A stretch of 64,000 nucleotides of DNA from Candidatus Nanoarchaeia archaeon (lineage in GTDB: Archaea; Nanobdellota; Nanobdellia; Woesearchaeales; UBA525). A program made the translations under genes and the position numbers. The notes below the pieces were generated by a model, which was not told the origin of the DNA, did no database searches, and saw nothing but the letters and a program-made list of their open reading frames with translations. Within the stretch, counting starts at the first letter, position 1. Each line of letters starts with the position of its first letter. Shown here one piece after another: positions 17,018 to 23,939 of the stretch. The stretch lies in assembly GCA_028279755.1 (NCBI GenBank), contig JANQNB010000010.1:28963-92962 (forward strand), in the 5' to 3' direction.

Positions 17018-17560
17018 ATGAAAGTCTTCATCATGCACGGATCTGGAGCAAGCCCTGACAGCAATTGGTTTCCCTGGCTGAAACAGGAACTGGAAAAGCA
17101 AGGCCATGATGTCATTGTGCCGCAGTTTCCAATTGGCGAGCAACAACTGCTCGACAACTGGCTGCACACACTGGAGCCATACAAGGATCAATTGAATGAT
17201 GCAGTCCTTGTCGGTCATAGCCTTGGCTGCCCGTTCATCATCGACATCCTGAACAAATGGAACATAACGATCAAAGCAGCGTTCCTCGTCGCTGGTTTCA
17301 TCGGTCAGCTCGCTGTTGACGAGCCGAACATCAATGATTTTGCTGACAAGGATTTTGACTGGGACACTATCAAGCAGCGTTGCGCTCACTTCGAACAATT
17401 CCACAGCGACAACGATCCATTAGTCCCAATAGAATTCGCGCAAGCGCTTGCAGACAAGCTCGACATCAAGATCACGTTAGTCGAAGGCGCTGGCCATTTC
17501 ATGGCTGGAGAAGGCTATGAGGAATTTCCCTTGTTGTTGGAGAGAATTATAACTATCTAA
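17018..17560 (+). CDS. RBBP9/YdeN-type alpha/beta serine hydrolase
   Basis: A 180-aa minimal alpha/beta hydrolase. The nucleophile elbow is GHSLG (about residues 67-71). The acid lies in the HSDNDPLVP segment and the base in GAGHF near residue 160, so the catalytic triad is complete. The N-terminus VFIMHGSGASPDSNWFPWL carries the HG oxyanion loop. The physiological substrate is unknown in this family. It follows the EamA-like transporter by 6 nt, and its 3' end overlaps the convergent DUF3850 gene by 8 nt. Confidence 0.9.
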   Translation: MKVFIMHGSGASPDSNWFPWLKQELEKQGHDVIVPQFPIGEQQLLDNWLHTLEPYKDQLNDAVLVGHSLGCPFIIDILNKWNITIKAAFLVAGFIGQLAVDEPNINDFADKDFDWDTIKQRCAHFEQFHSDNDPLVPIEFAQALADKLDIKITLVEGAGHFMAGEGYEEFPLLLERIITI

Positions 17561-17813
17561 ACCCAATAACCTGAAACCCGTACTTCTCGACATCCTGTTC
17601 TGGAAAGAATTTCAGATCCTTTGTCTTGACAGTGTAAGTCACCTTCTTCTCGATCTCGCGTCCGGTGTATTCCTTTGTTGCAGGATCCCATTCTTTGAGT
17701 ACAAGAACGTCCCCCTCTTTACAATCCCAGTCAGCAAGGCGCACTTCAAAGGTCTTCTCGCCATCGAGGATCTTCTGGAAATACGCGGGCCAGGTCTTCT
17801 TCTCGTGTCGCAT
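17553..17813 (-). CDS. ASCH-superfamily protein (DUF3850)
   Basis: An 86-aa protein with the ASCH beta-barrel pattern: WPAYFQKILDGEKTFEVRL, then DCKEGDVLVLKEWDP, and a closing VTYTVKTK...YGFQVIGF. ASCH proteins bind RNA or nucleosides, and some hydrolyse N4-acetylcytidine; the activity of this one is unknown. Its ATG directly abuts the stop of the thymidylate-synthase-like gene, which makes it the last gene of a three-gene operon. Confidence 0.85.
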   Translation of the reverse strand: MRHEKKTWPAYFQKILDGEKTFEVRLADWDCKEGDVLVLKEWDPATKEYTGREIEKKVTYTVKTKDLKFFPEQDVEKYGFQVIGFR

Positions 17814-18491
17814 CTACTCCCCCCGATCAACACCCTTTAAGATATCTTTACCTAACACGACTTCGATATCTTCGAAGTTCTCAGAATGCAGATGCGCGTG
17901 CAGGCTCATCGTGGTCAGCGCGCCAGGCGGCAGGTTCAGGACATGCGCGATATGCTCCTGCAAACGAGCCAATTGAAAGATGTTCGCAGGCCAACCAGTG
18001 AAGAATCCTGACGTTCTGATCACTGCAGTTGCTGCCAATCGCTTGTCAACGATGCGGAAGCTGATCAAAGATACGCCCAAGACATTCTTTGCATCGGGTT
18101 GCATGTCCCGCGCTGGATTCAACAAGGAGACGATCGCTTTGCGCGTGTTCGGCTTCTTCTGCAACAAGGGAATGACATAATCATCAATCTGGTTCACGAC
18201 ACCATTGAACGCGAAGATCCGTTGTCCGTACAGATAATCATACGTTGACGCCGCTTCCTTGTTCAGCATGATATTCGTTAGTTCTTCCTCAGAAGGATAT
18301 TTCCATTTCCGGCACAGGCGCATCGCGCGCACACCATCGGCAGCAGAAGATGGCTTCTCTACTGTCACTGTCAAATGCCGCACTTCGTGGCATTCACGGC
18401 CATCATCATCGACAAAGACCTTGCCCTTCTCCAACACGTACCTGATGGCTTGCTTCCACGCGTCCATTGTTGTTGCTGCACGGATCTCCAT
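17814..18491 (-). CDS. Thymidylate-synthase-like protein lacking the catalytic cysteine
   Basis: A 225-aa protein with the TS fold signature: a YLYGQRIF segment, a QIDDYVIPLL helix, NTRKAIVSLLNPARDM, then RTSGFFTGWPANIFQLARL and SLHAHLH near the end. These correspond to the dUMP-arginine, folate and phosphate regions of ThyA. The active-site Cys (P-C in the family) is absent: the equivalent stretch reads KNVLGVSLISFRI. The Asp of the RSxD motif is Gly, while the dUMP-contacting Asn is kept. A complete ThyA is encoded at 31227-32156, so this paralogue is free to do something else. ATG 18491 overlaps the upstream stop by 1 nt and GGAGGG lies before it. Confidence 0.8.
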   Translation of the reverse strand: MEIRAATTMDAWKQAIRYVLEKGKVFVDDDGRECHEVRHLTVTVEKPSSAADGVRAMRLCRKWKYPSEEELTNIMLNKEAASTYDYLYGQRIFAFNGVVNQIDDYVIPLLQKKPNTRKAIVSLLNPARDMQPDAKNVLGVSLISFRIVDKRLAATAVIRTSGFFTGWPANIFQLARLQEHIAHVLNLPPGALTTMSLHAHLHSENFEDIEVVLGKDILKGVDRGE

Positions 18492-20080
18492 CAATTGCCC
18501 TCCATAAAGGTCGTCAGTTTCAGCTCACCAGTCTTTCCGCGGAAATCCAGCGTGAAGCTCGGCAAAGCATACGCGTTCAGCAAATAACGGGCGATCCGCA
18601 TGGTTTCCTCGACAGGGACGCCACGCGCAATAAAAAACCGCAAGCGATCAGCGCCGTCGAACACCTTGAACAACCGCTCACGAATCTCCAGGTATTGCTT
18701 CATTTCCTGTGTCTGTAATTCCTTTGTTGTCGTGATCGCGGTCTTCTGGTAGCGGCGGTCGCTGAAGAAATCCTGGTCGAACTTCGCGAAACTTGTCGAC
18801 AATCCAATTTTGAATCGTATCGGCAGGCCGCAGCTCTTGAAGATCGTCTCCTGCATGGTGCAGAACTTCCCGACTTCTTCCTTGACAGAGCTCAGTAACT
18901 CAAGGATCGGCTGTTCTGATTCTGCCCAGTCGTAGTTCCAGAACCGTAAGTAATTACGGCCGACTTTGAAGAACTCTTTTGTCGCGTCAGGATTGCTTGT
19001 TGCCAAAAACCCGAAATAATCCCCGAAATGACGTCGTCGTTGCTCGTCCACGTCGAAGAAGGCGTGCGCTGCCCGCGCTGTCAGCTCGCGGAAGCCAGTC
19101 AACGAGCCGCCTTCCTTGAAATAGCGATTGATGTCGATGGCCAGGGTCAGTTGCCCGATGACGCAGCCGTCAGCCTGACCCCGCACGTGCTTCTTGTAAT
19201 AGCTCCAGTCTTCCTCAGTGAACGCGTAGGGCCCTGCCTTGCCTGAGAAGATGGGTGCGTTGAAGATCGCGCTGTTCTTGAACATGAGTTTCTGCTTGTA
19301 TTCGGAAAACATACCCAACAATTGCGAAAAGAAGGCTTCGTGCTTTGTCAGCTGGCGCGGGTTCACGTTGAACACGATCGTTATCTGCTGTGGCAGCCCT
19401 GGCAGGATTTGCTTCAGCAGTTGCAGGATCTGTTCCCGTTCCTTGATCGTCGGGAAATTAAAGATGAGCGAGACCGCGACATCGTAATCGCGCGCATCCA
19501 GCATGAGATTGTGCAGGAATTCGCTCGCGCCCTCGCCTTCGAGCACGTGTTCGAGCCGGTTCAAGGCGATGCCATCATTCACTGCAGTGAACACCTTCTG
19601 CAGCCGTTGCTGCAGCTCTGCTGCGTTCTCGAACGCGATACAGTCAAGCATGATCGCGTTATGCTTGTTCAGCCACGTACCAGGCTCATACTTTCTGATC
19701 AGCTCTTCTTTCTCGTAACCGTCGATCTGCGTGCTGATCGTGCTCGGCTTGGCGATGACGATCTTGCGCTTCGTGCTCTGCACGACCAGCTCGCCTTCGT
19801 CCATCGCCAATTGGAAGAGCTTCTCGCCCTTGCCTCGCACCCCTGTCACGAGCAGTAATTCCTGCTCTACCAGCTTGTTGATGTGATAGAGCAGTTTCCG
19901 GTGCAAGCGCGCCTTGAGGGCGTAGCCTTTCCTGATGGTTTTCCTGTCCTCTGTATTGATGTCCTTGTTCAGCTGGCTGTATTCTTTCGGAAAGACTTCG
20001 CGCACCATCTCCGTCGTGGTGAAGCTCCGCGACGGATCGCGACGAAAGGCCTCGAGGATGCTCTCATCTAGCGGGTGCAT
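18491..20080 (-). CDS. Unknown 529-aa protein with N-terminal winged-helix-like region
   Basis: I do not recognise this protein. The first about 110 residues (SFTTTEMVREVFPKEY, then KARLHRKLLYHINKLVEQEL) look like a winged helix. The rest is mixed alpha/beta, with an ADGCVIGQLTLAIDINRYF segment, a Cys pair (FCTMQETIFKSCG) and an RRRHFGDYFGFLATSN region. ATG 20080 is chosen because a TATA-like box (AACTATTTAT, 20106-20115) sits about 30 nt upstream, which fits the leaderless pattern seen across this window; longer starts lie inside or before that box. It is the first gene of an operon with the TS-like and ASCH genes, diverging from an Lrp-like regulator. Confidence 0.75.
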   Translation of the reverse strand: MHPLDESILEAFRRDPSRSFTTTEMVREVFPKEYSQLNKDINTEDRKTIRKGYALKARLHRKLLYHINKLVEQELLLVTGVRGKGEKLFQLAMDEGELVVQSTKRKIVIAKPSTISTQIDGYEKEELIRKYEPGTWLNKHNAIMLDCIAFENAAELQQRLQKVFTAVNDGIALNRLEHVLEGEGASEFLHNLMLDARDYDVAVSLIFNFPTIKEREQILQLLKQILPGLPQQITIVFNVNPRQLTKHEAFFSQLLGMFSEYKQKLMFKNSAIFNAPIFSGKAGPYAFTEEDWSYYKKHVRGQADGCVIGQLTLAIDINRYFKEGGSLTGFRELTARAAHAFFDVDEQRRRHFGDYFGFLATSNPDATKEFFKVGRNYLRFWNYDWAESEQPILELLSSVKEEVGKFCTMQETIFKSCGLPIRFKIGLSTSFAKFDQDFFSDRRYQKTAITTTKELQTQEMKQYLEIRERLFKVFDGADRLRFFIARGVPVEETMRIARYLLNAYALPSFTLDFRGKTGELKLTTFMEGN

Positions 20081-20105
20081 TGCTTCAGGGGAATGCCGGT
20101 GTCGC

Positions 20106-20115
20106 ATAAATAGTT
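20106..20115 (-). promoter_or_regulatory. TATA-like box of the TS-like operon
   Basis: AACTATTTAT on the minus strand, about 30 nt before ATG 20080. Confidence 0.4.
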
Positions 20116-20155
20116 TGTCCTCTGTTTGGGGTGAATGCCCACAACATCTAGTGCT

Positions 20156-20251
20156 TGTTTCAGGAAATCGACCACAATTTGCGTAACATTTCTGCAATCG
20201 TCACAGCAGTTTATAAAGAACCCTTCTGTTTCAGAAAATTCCTGAAACAGA
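20156..20251. promoter_or_regulatory. Operator candidate: repeated TGTTTCAG half-sites
   Basis: A perfect 10-bp inverted repeat, TCTGTTTCAG and CTGAAACAGA, spans 20225-20251 with a 7-nt A/T-rich centre. A third half-site, TGTTTCAGGAAAT, lies at 20156-20168. The palindrome covers the start site predicted from the plus-strand TATA box at 20210-20218. This arrangement fits repression by the Lrp-like protein encoded just downstream, possibly of both divergent transcripts. Confidence 0.6.
20210..20218 (+). promoter_or_regulatory. TATA box toward the Lrp-like gene
   Basis: TTTATAAAG; predicts initiation near 20240, inside the palindrome. A second, weaker candidate (TGTTTAAGG) lies at about 20272-20281. 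Confidence 0.5.
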
Positions 20252-20339
20252 CTGCGCGTATATGGCTGGGAATGTTTAAGGACAAGTTCCCTATGTTGAT
20301 TCTCCGTATGCGTCGGATTTCGTGTGCGGGGGGGTATGC

Positions 20340-20822
20340 GTGGAATTGAAGGTGAAGGAGAAGGTGTTGCTAAGCCACTTTCGGAAGAACGCCAGGGAAA
20401 GTCTCACAGCTATCTCCAGGCGCACGCGGGTGCCAGTGAGCACGATCTTCGACAAGTTGCGCCAATACGAGCGGAGCTTTGTCAAGAAGCACACGACATT
20501 GATCGATTTCTCCAAGCTCGGCTATCTCACACGCGCCAATGTCATGCTCAAAGTGGCAGTGGAGCACCGGCAAGTCCTGCGGGACTTCCTCTTGAAGCAC
20601 GAGAATGTCAACAGCCTGTTCAAGGTGAACAACGGCTATGACTTCCTGGCCGAGATGGTCTTTCGGCACATCAAGGACCTGGAGGATTTCCTCGAGATGC
20701 TCGAGATCAAGTACAAGGTGCAGAACAAGACCGTGTTCTATGTCATCGAGGACATCTGCCGCGAAGAATTCATGTCCAAGCCGGAGCTCGTGCAACTCGA
20801 GGTGTGCCCTCAGGTGGGGTGA
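20340..20822 (+). CDS. Lrp/AsnC-like transcriptional regulator
   Basis: A 160-aa DNA-binding protein. The N-terminal helix-turn-helix reads LLSHFRKNARESLTAISRRT followed by VPVSTIFDKL, and the C-terminal half has the beta-alpha-beta RAM-type pattern (ANVMLKVAVEHRQVLRDFL, LFKVNNGYDFLAEMVF). The start is taken as GTG 20340 because GGGGGGT lies 6 nt before it; a GTG at 20322 is possible. The 3' end overlaps the convergent LpxC-like gene by 53 nt. It probably binds the TGTTTCAG palindrome in its own promoter. Confidence 0.8.
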   Translation: MELKVKEKVLLSHFRKNARESLTAISRRTRVPVSTIFDKLRQYERSFVKKHTTLIDFSKLGYLTRANVMLKVAVEHRQVLRDFLLKHENVNSLFKVNNGYDFLAEMVFRHIKDLEDFLEMLEIKYKVQNKTVFYVIEDICREEFMSKPELVQLEVCPQVG

Positions 20823-21696
20823 GCTCAACCCGTTCGAAATAGCCAGCATCAAGAGCACGTTTGATTGCTACTAAATCGTTTCTATGCCCTGAGCGTTGCA
20901 CTTCTATGTGGACATCTGTAAATGGGCCGACACTCGCTCTGAATGTGCCGAGGAAGTCGTCTCCTTTGTGGTGTGCAAACTCGTTCGGGTCGCCGTTAGG
21001 ATTCAGGACTTCCTCTTTGCAGACAAGAAGCGTATTTTCTGGCGTCACGCCGTGCAGGATTCGTGCATGTTCTAAGATTTCTTCTATATCCCCTGGTGGC
21101 AAGGGAAACGGACTCCGCGTATTCGCAAGCTTGGCACGGTCTTCCTCTCGTTGCAAGTCCACAACGATTTGTTGTTCTGTGACTGGCCGTTCTGGCAGGC
21201 CTGTCTGATACCAGAGCTTGACTCCCTTCCCTGCTCTGAATACAACATGGTCCAACCCCTCTGTATCTGATCCACGATACACGAAAGGATCGCGTCCAGC
21301 AGCAAAGCGATAGTAGGCTGTTAGCGGCGCAGCCGGTTCGCTATTGGCTCGCAAAGCTCTCACCAATCCTGCCAGTCCATGATCGAAGCGTGGACAAATG
21401 TTGTCGTTGAGAATGATGGTAACGTCGTGAATGTCGGCCAGATAGAGCGCTGCGAAAACATGCTCTGGTTTGACGACGCGTTCGCGTTCTCCTTGTACTG
21501 CCAGACAGCTCAGCATCAGTTGCCGTTCTTGGTGGTGGCGTAGCGTGTGCGCGCATACAGGTATGGATTCGCCCTGATAGAAAACGCTCCACCCAGTTCC
21601 TAGAGGTGCATATTCGAACGATATGATACTCTGGTTTCCGTTCCGGATGTTGGTTCCTGTTGCGTAGACGGGTCGCTGCAAACTCCGGCTGTTCAT
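20770..21696 (-). CDS. LpxC-like zinc deacetylase
   Basis: Homologue of UDP-3-O-acyl-N-acetylglucosamine deacetylase, the committed step of lipid A synthesis in bacteria; archaea do not make lipid A. The 308-aa protein opens with QRPVYATGTNIRNG, equivalent to the ATGxGLHSG of LpxC. All key residues appear in place: catalytic Glu78 and zinc ligand His79 in KPEHVFAALYLADIHDV, zinc ligands His243 and Asp247 with Lys244 in NEFAHHKGDDFLG, and the general base His271 in RSGHRND. ATG 21696 follows a TATA box at 21718-21728 at leaderless distance. No other lipid A gene is visible. It might deacetylate another amino sugar in an archaeal glycan or lipid. Confidence 0.82.
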   Translation of the reverse strand: MNSRSLQRPVYATGTNIRNGNQSIISFEYAPLGTGWSVFYQGESIPVCAHTLRHHQERQLMLSCLAVQGERERVVKPEHVFAALYLADIHDVTIILNDNICPRFDHGLAGLVRALRANSEPAAPLTAYYRFAAGRDPFVYRGSDTEGLDHVVFRAGKGVKLWYQTGLPERPVTEQQIVVDLQREEDRAKLANTRSPFPLPPGDIEEILEHARILHGVTPENTLLVCKEEVLNPNGDPNEFAHHKGDDFLGTFRASVGPFTDVHIEVQRSGHRNDLVAIKRALDAGYFERVELTPPEGTPRVARAPAWT

Positions 21697-21717
21697 CACT
21701 TGCGAGAACTAACAAGC

Positions 21718-21728
21718 CGTTTATTAAA
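21718..21728 (-). promoter_or_regulatory. TATA box of the LpxC-like gene
   Basis: GTTTAATAAAC on the minus strand, centred 27 nt before ATG 21696 and abutting the stop of the upstream orphan. The deacetylase is therefore expressed separately. Confidence 0.5.
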
Positions 21729-22301
21729 CTAACGATTGGCCGGTGCTGTCCCGAGTGCTTGCATGCAGCGTGCGTGGTCATAGACGGCTTCAAATCTCAT
21801 GGGACCTTTCGGGAGAGAATACACTCTAGATACGGGAAGGTCACCAGGCAAAACATCTCTGTTCGCTTCTCGATTCATCAAATGTACGACAAAACGGTCT
21901 GATTCTTCACGCCACACTTCGTACCACCATTCTCCTTGATCGTGGTCGATCGTGCCGCCGAATCGCGCAGGCCTCGCCAGCAATGTGTAATCAGGGATTG
22001 ACTCGTCAGCGAGCACTGGCACGAAGCGCAAGTTGTTGTTCGGACGCTGACTAATCGTGAACCGGTACAAATCGCCAGGCTCGTATAGTTCTAGACTGCT
22101 GTCAAGGGTGAGTCCGTCTTCATGCAGCACAGCACCATCCAGAGAAATGGGTTTGCCACCTGCAATGACTGTGCCGTCAAGAGAATCTGGCAAGGTGACG
22201 CTTGCTGCTGAACCAACAGCGAGTTGGCGGAGAGCTCTCCTGATCGTTTCTTCATCGTGCTCCCAGAGCCTGAGTGGAAATGCTGCAGCCGGTCCGCTCA
22301 T
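21729..22301 (-). CDS. Orphan 190-aa protein
   Basis: Not recognised. It appears soluble and rich in beta structure, with a GEWWYEVWREESDRFVVHLM segment and no signal peptide, membrane helix or clear active-site motif. ATG 22301 lies 27 nt from the centre of a TATA-like AGTAATAAAAATTC, so it is leaderless. It sits upstream of the LpxC-like gene on the same strand but that gene has its own promoter. Confidence 0.6.
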   Translation of the reverse strand: MSGPAAAFPLRLWEHDEETIRRALRQLAVGSAASVTLPDSLDGTVIAGGKPISLDGAVLHEDGLTLDSSLELYEPGDLYRFTISQRPNNNLRFVPVLADESIPDYTLLARPARFGGTIDHDQGEWWYEVWREESDRFVVHLMNREANRDVLPGDLPVSRVYSLPKGPMRFEAVYDHARCMQALGTAPANR

Positions 22302-22343
22302 ACTCAAGGGGAACCATCCAGAATTTTTATTACTTTCGAAGAG

Positions 22344-22685
22344 CTACTCTTGGAGCTTAAGAATCGCTGCTGCGAGGTCGCCATCTGCTTCTTCGATAGC
22401 CTTTCTCGCCACATCTTCAGAAACGCCTGCCTGCTCAGCAACGGTCGTGACATCCTCGTCAGAGATTTCCGCAGCAGTCTCCAAGCCTTCTTCGCGCGCT
22501 TCGCCGATGACTTGCCAGGTATCCTGACCCATCATGTTGACTTTCGAGACTTGCGCTGGCTCGAGCACGTACTTGCGATCAGTGCAGATGACTTCGACGC
22601 GTTCCACGCCCTCGACATCCACTTGCTGGATGCCCATCTGCTTCATCATCTGCTGCATCTTCCTGGGGCTCATGCCTGGGATCAT
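22344..22685 (-). CDS. nac: Nascent polypeptide-associated complex protein
   Basis: Ribosome-bound chaperone found in archaea. The 113-aa protein begins MIPGMSPRKMQQMMKQMGI, has the NAC beta-barrel domain (VERVEVICTDRKYVLEPAQV), and ends with a UBA domain (DVTTVAEQAGVSEDVARKAI). ATG 22685 is chosen over an upstream GTG because the protein start then matches archaeal NACs and AGGTGA lies before it. It follows secG by 9 nt, a natural pairing of factors acting on nascent chains. Confidence 0.95.
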   Translation of the reverse strand: MIPGMSPRKMQQMMKQMGIQQVDVEGVERVEVICTDRKYVLEPAQVSKVNMMGQDTWQVIGEAREEGLETAAEISDEDVTTVAEQAGVSEDVARKAIEEADGDLAAAILKLQE

Positions 22686-22694
22686 AGAATTCAC

Positions 22695-22874
22695 CTAGAG
22701 GCCGAAGAGGCTTGCTCCGTAGACTTGGAGGGCTATCTCGAGGATGATGATCAGTATCGCGAGCGCCACGACCCACTCGGGCCGCATCTCGATCTTGGTC
22801 TTGACCTCATCCCAGTATTGCGTGATGCCTGCTGTCGAGCTGGGCATCCTGATTTTATCGCCGCCTCGTGGCAT
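22695..22874 (-). CDS. secG: Preprotein translocase subunit Sec61-beta/SecG
   Basis: A 59-aa tail-anchored subunit of the archaeal Sec translocon. It has the expected MPSSTAGITQYWDE segment, a basic or polar linker (KTKIEMRPEW), and one C-terminal helix (VVALAILIIILEIALQVYG). ATG 22874 has GAGTGA just upstream. The TATA box at 22942-22951 gives a leader of about 45 nt. It forms an operon with nac. Confidence 0.9.
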   Translation of the reverse strand: MPRGGDKIRMPSSTAGITQYWDEVKTKIEMRPEWVVALAILIIILEIALQVYGASLFGL

Positions 22875-22941
22875 GTTCACTCACTTCGTTCTCGGGTTCG
22901 TGGAATGTCCACGAACCATGGCGCAGAAAGAACACGCGCTC

Positions 22942-22951
22942 GTTTATATAG
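22942..22951 (-). promoter_or_regulatory. TATA box of the secG-nac operon
   Basis: CTATATAAAC on the minus strand. It lies between rnpB and secG; the rest of 22875-23001 shows no gene. Confidence 0.55.
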
Positions 22952-23001
22952 ATGACGATGTAATTATTTTCTATATGGAAAATTTATCCAGAGATAAGAA
23001 A

Positions 23002-23308
23002 TGCAGGGGGCCGCTAGGCCCGATTCTGTCCCCCGCCACGATCGCTCATGGACCGGGAGTGCTGACATTCGACTACGCGGCGCTCAGGCCTTGCACCAGC
23101 GGGGTTGCTCGTTTCATCCAGGGACACATGACGTCCACCTATCGCCAGCCGTTACCAGCCAGGATTCGGTTTCATCCCATATGTGGCCTGGCTCGTTGCT
23201 GTAGCAGAGCCGTCCCCTTACAGAGCCCTACTCTCGTAGGCCGCCTTTCACGGTGTCGGGACCTTCCTCAGCAGCAATGCTGCCGTGAGTCAACTCGACC
23301 CCCTGCAA
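23002..23308 (-). ncRNA. rnpB: RNase P RNA (archaeal)
   Basis: Catalytic RNA that matures tRNA 5' ends. On the minus strand the 5' part has GAGGAAGGTCC, the conserved CR-I core (GAGGAAAGUCC with one change). The 3' part has ACAGAATCGGGCC, the conserved CR-V core. The ends pair perfectly as helix P1, TGCAGGGGG with CCCCCTGCA, which sets the length at about 307 nt. A TATA box at 23328-23336 is centred 25 nt before the 5' end. The protein-like frames in this region are shadows. Confidence 0.93.
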
Positions 23309-23327
23309 CGAAGAGAAGATGAAATTC

Positions 23328-23336
23328 GTTTATAAA
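23328..23336 (-). promoter_or_regulatory. TATA box of rnpB
   Basis: TTTATAAAC on the minus strand, just downstream of the YceI stop and about 25 nt before the RNA 5' end. Confidence 0.6.
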
Positions 23337-23338
23337 GG

Positions 23339-23896
23339 CTACGGTCTGATGTCGAAGGCGATGCGCACTTCGTCGTTCACGCCCGCATAGACGATGCCAA
23401 AATCAGCCATGCTGATCACGAAATCAGCAGACAGCGAGTTCTCGCCTTGCGTCACCGGAATCACCATTTCCTTCGCAGCTCCGTGGAACGAGAGCGTGCC
23501 CACCATCATCGTATCTGTGACGACTCTGCTGGAAAATTCGATTGTCGGGAAGCGCTCTACATCGAAGAAGTCCTCGTTCTTCAGGTGATTGTCAAGGCCT
23601 GCACTGTCGGTCTTCACGCTCGCTGCCTGGATCACGCCTTGCGCAGCGATCACATAGCCATCCCTTAAAGTGACGGTGCCGCTCATCTCCTCGAATGTGC
23701 CCACGTGGCTCTTGCCAGGGCCATAGCCTTCGAACTCGAACATGCTTCGTTCGGCACTGATTGCGACCGGTTCGTTGTCAGCAAGCTCGCCTGCGACTGG
23801 TTCGTCACCTGTCGGCTCAGTCGCGCGCGGTACATCCTCGGGCGGCGCAGTGCACGCAACCACCAATATCAGAAATGCGATGAGTAGGTATTTCAT
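23339..23896 (-). CDS. YceI family lipoprotein
   Basis: A 185-aa exported protein of the YceI lipocalin-like family, which binds isoprenoid or other lipids in a beta barrel. The N-terminus MKYLLIAFLILVVAC is a signal sequence with a lipobox-like LVVAC, so it is probably lipid-anchored outside the cell. An acidic linker follows. The YceI domain shows GPGKSHVGTFEEMSGTV, SVKTDSAGLDNHLKNEDFFD, RFPTIEF and a final LSFHGAAKEMVIPVT. ATG 23896 has GGGGTGAT upstream; a TATA box lies at 23929-23939. Confidence 0.9.
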   Translation of the reverse strand: MKYLLIAFLILVVACTAPPEDVPRATEPTGDEPVAGELADNEPVAISAERSMFEFEGYGPGKSHVGTFEEMSGTVTLRDGYVIAAQGVIQAASVKTDSAGLDNHLKNEDFFDVERFPTIEFSSRVVTDTMMVGTLSFHGAAKEMVIPVTQGENSLSADFVISMADFGIVYAGVNDEVRIAFDIRP

Positions 23897-23928
23897 TGCC
23901 ATCACCCCTGCTCGTTGTAGGTGTTGAG

Positions 23929-23939
23929 AATTTAAATAC
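23929..23939 (-). promoter_or_regulatory. TATA box of the YceI gene
   Basis: GTATTTAAATT on the minus strand, overlapping the stop region of the Nudix gene. Confidence 0.5.

Noticed and set aside
22744..23322. 192-aa and other frames across the secG-rnpB region
   Set aside because: The segment encodes RNase P RNA on the other strand, shown by its conserved cores and paired ends, so the frames are accidental.
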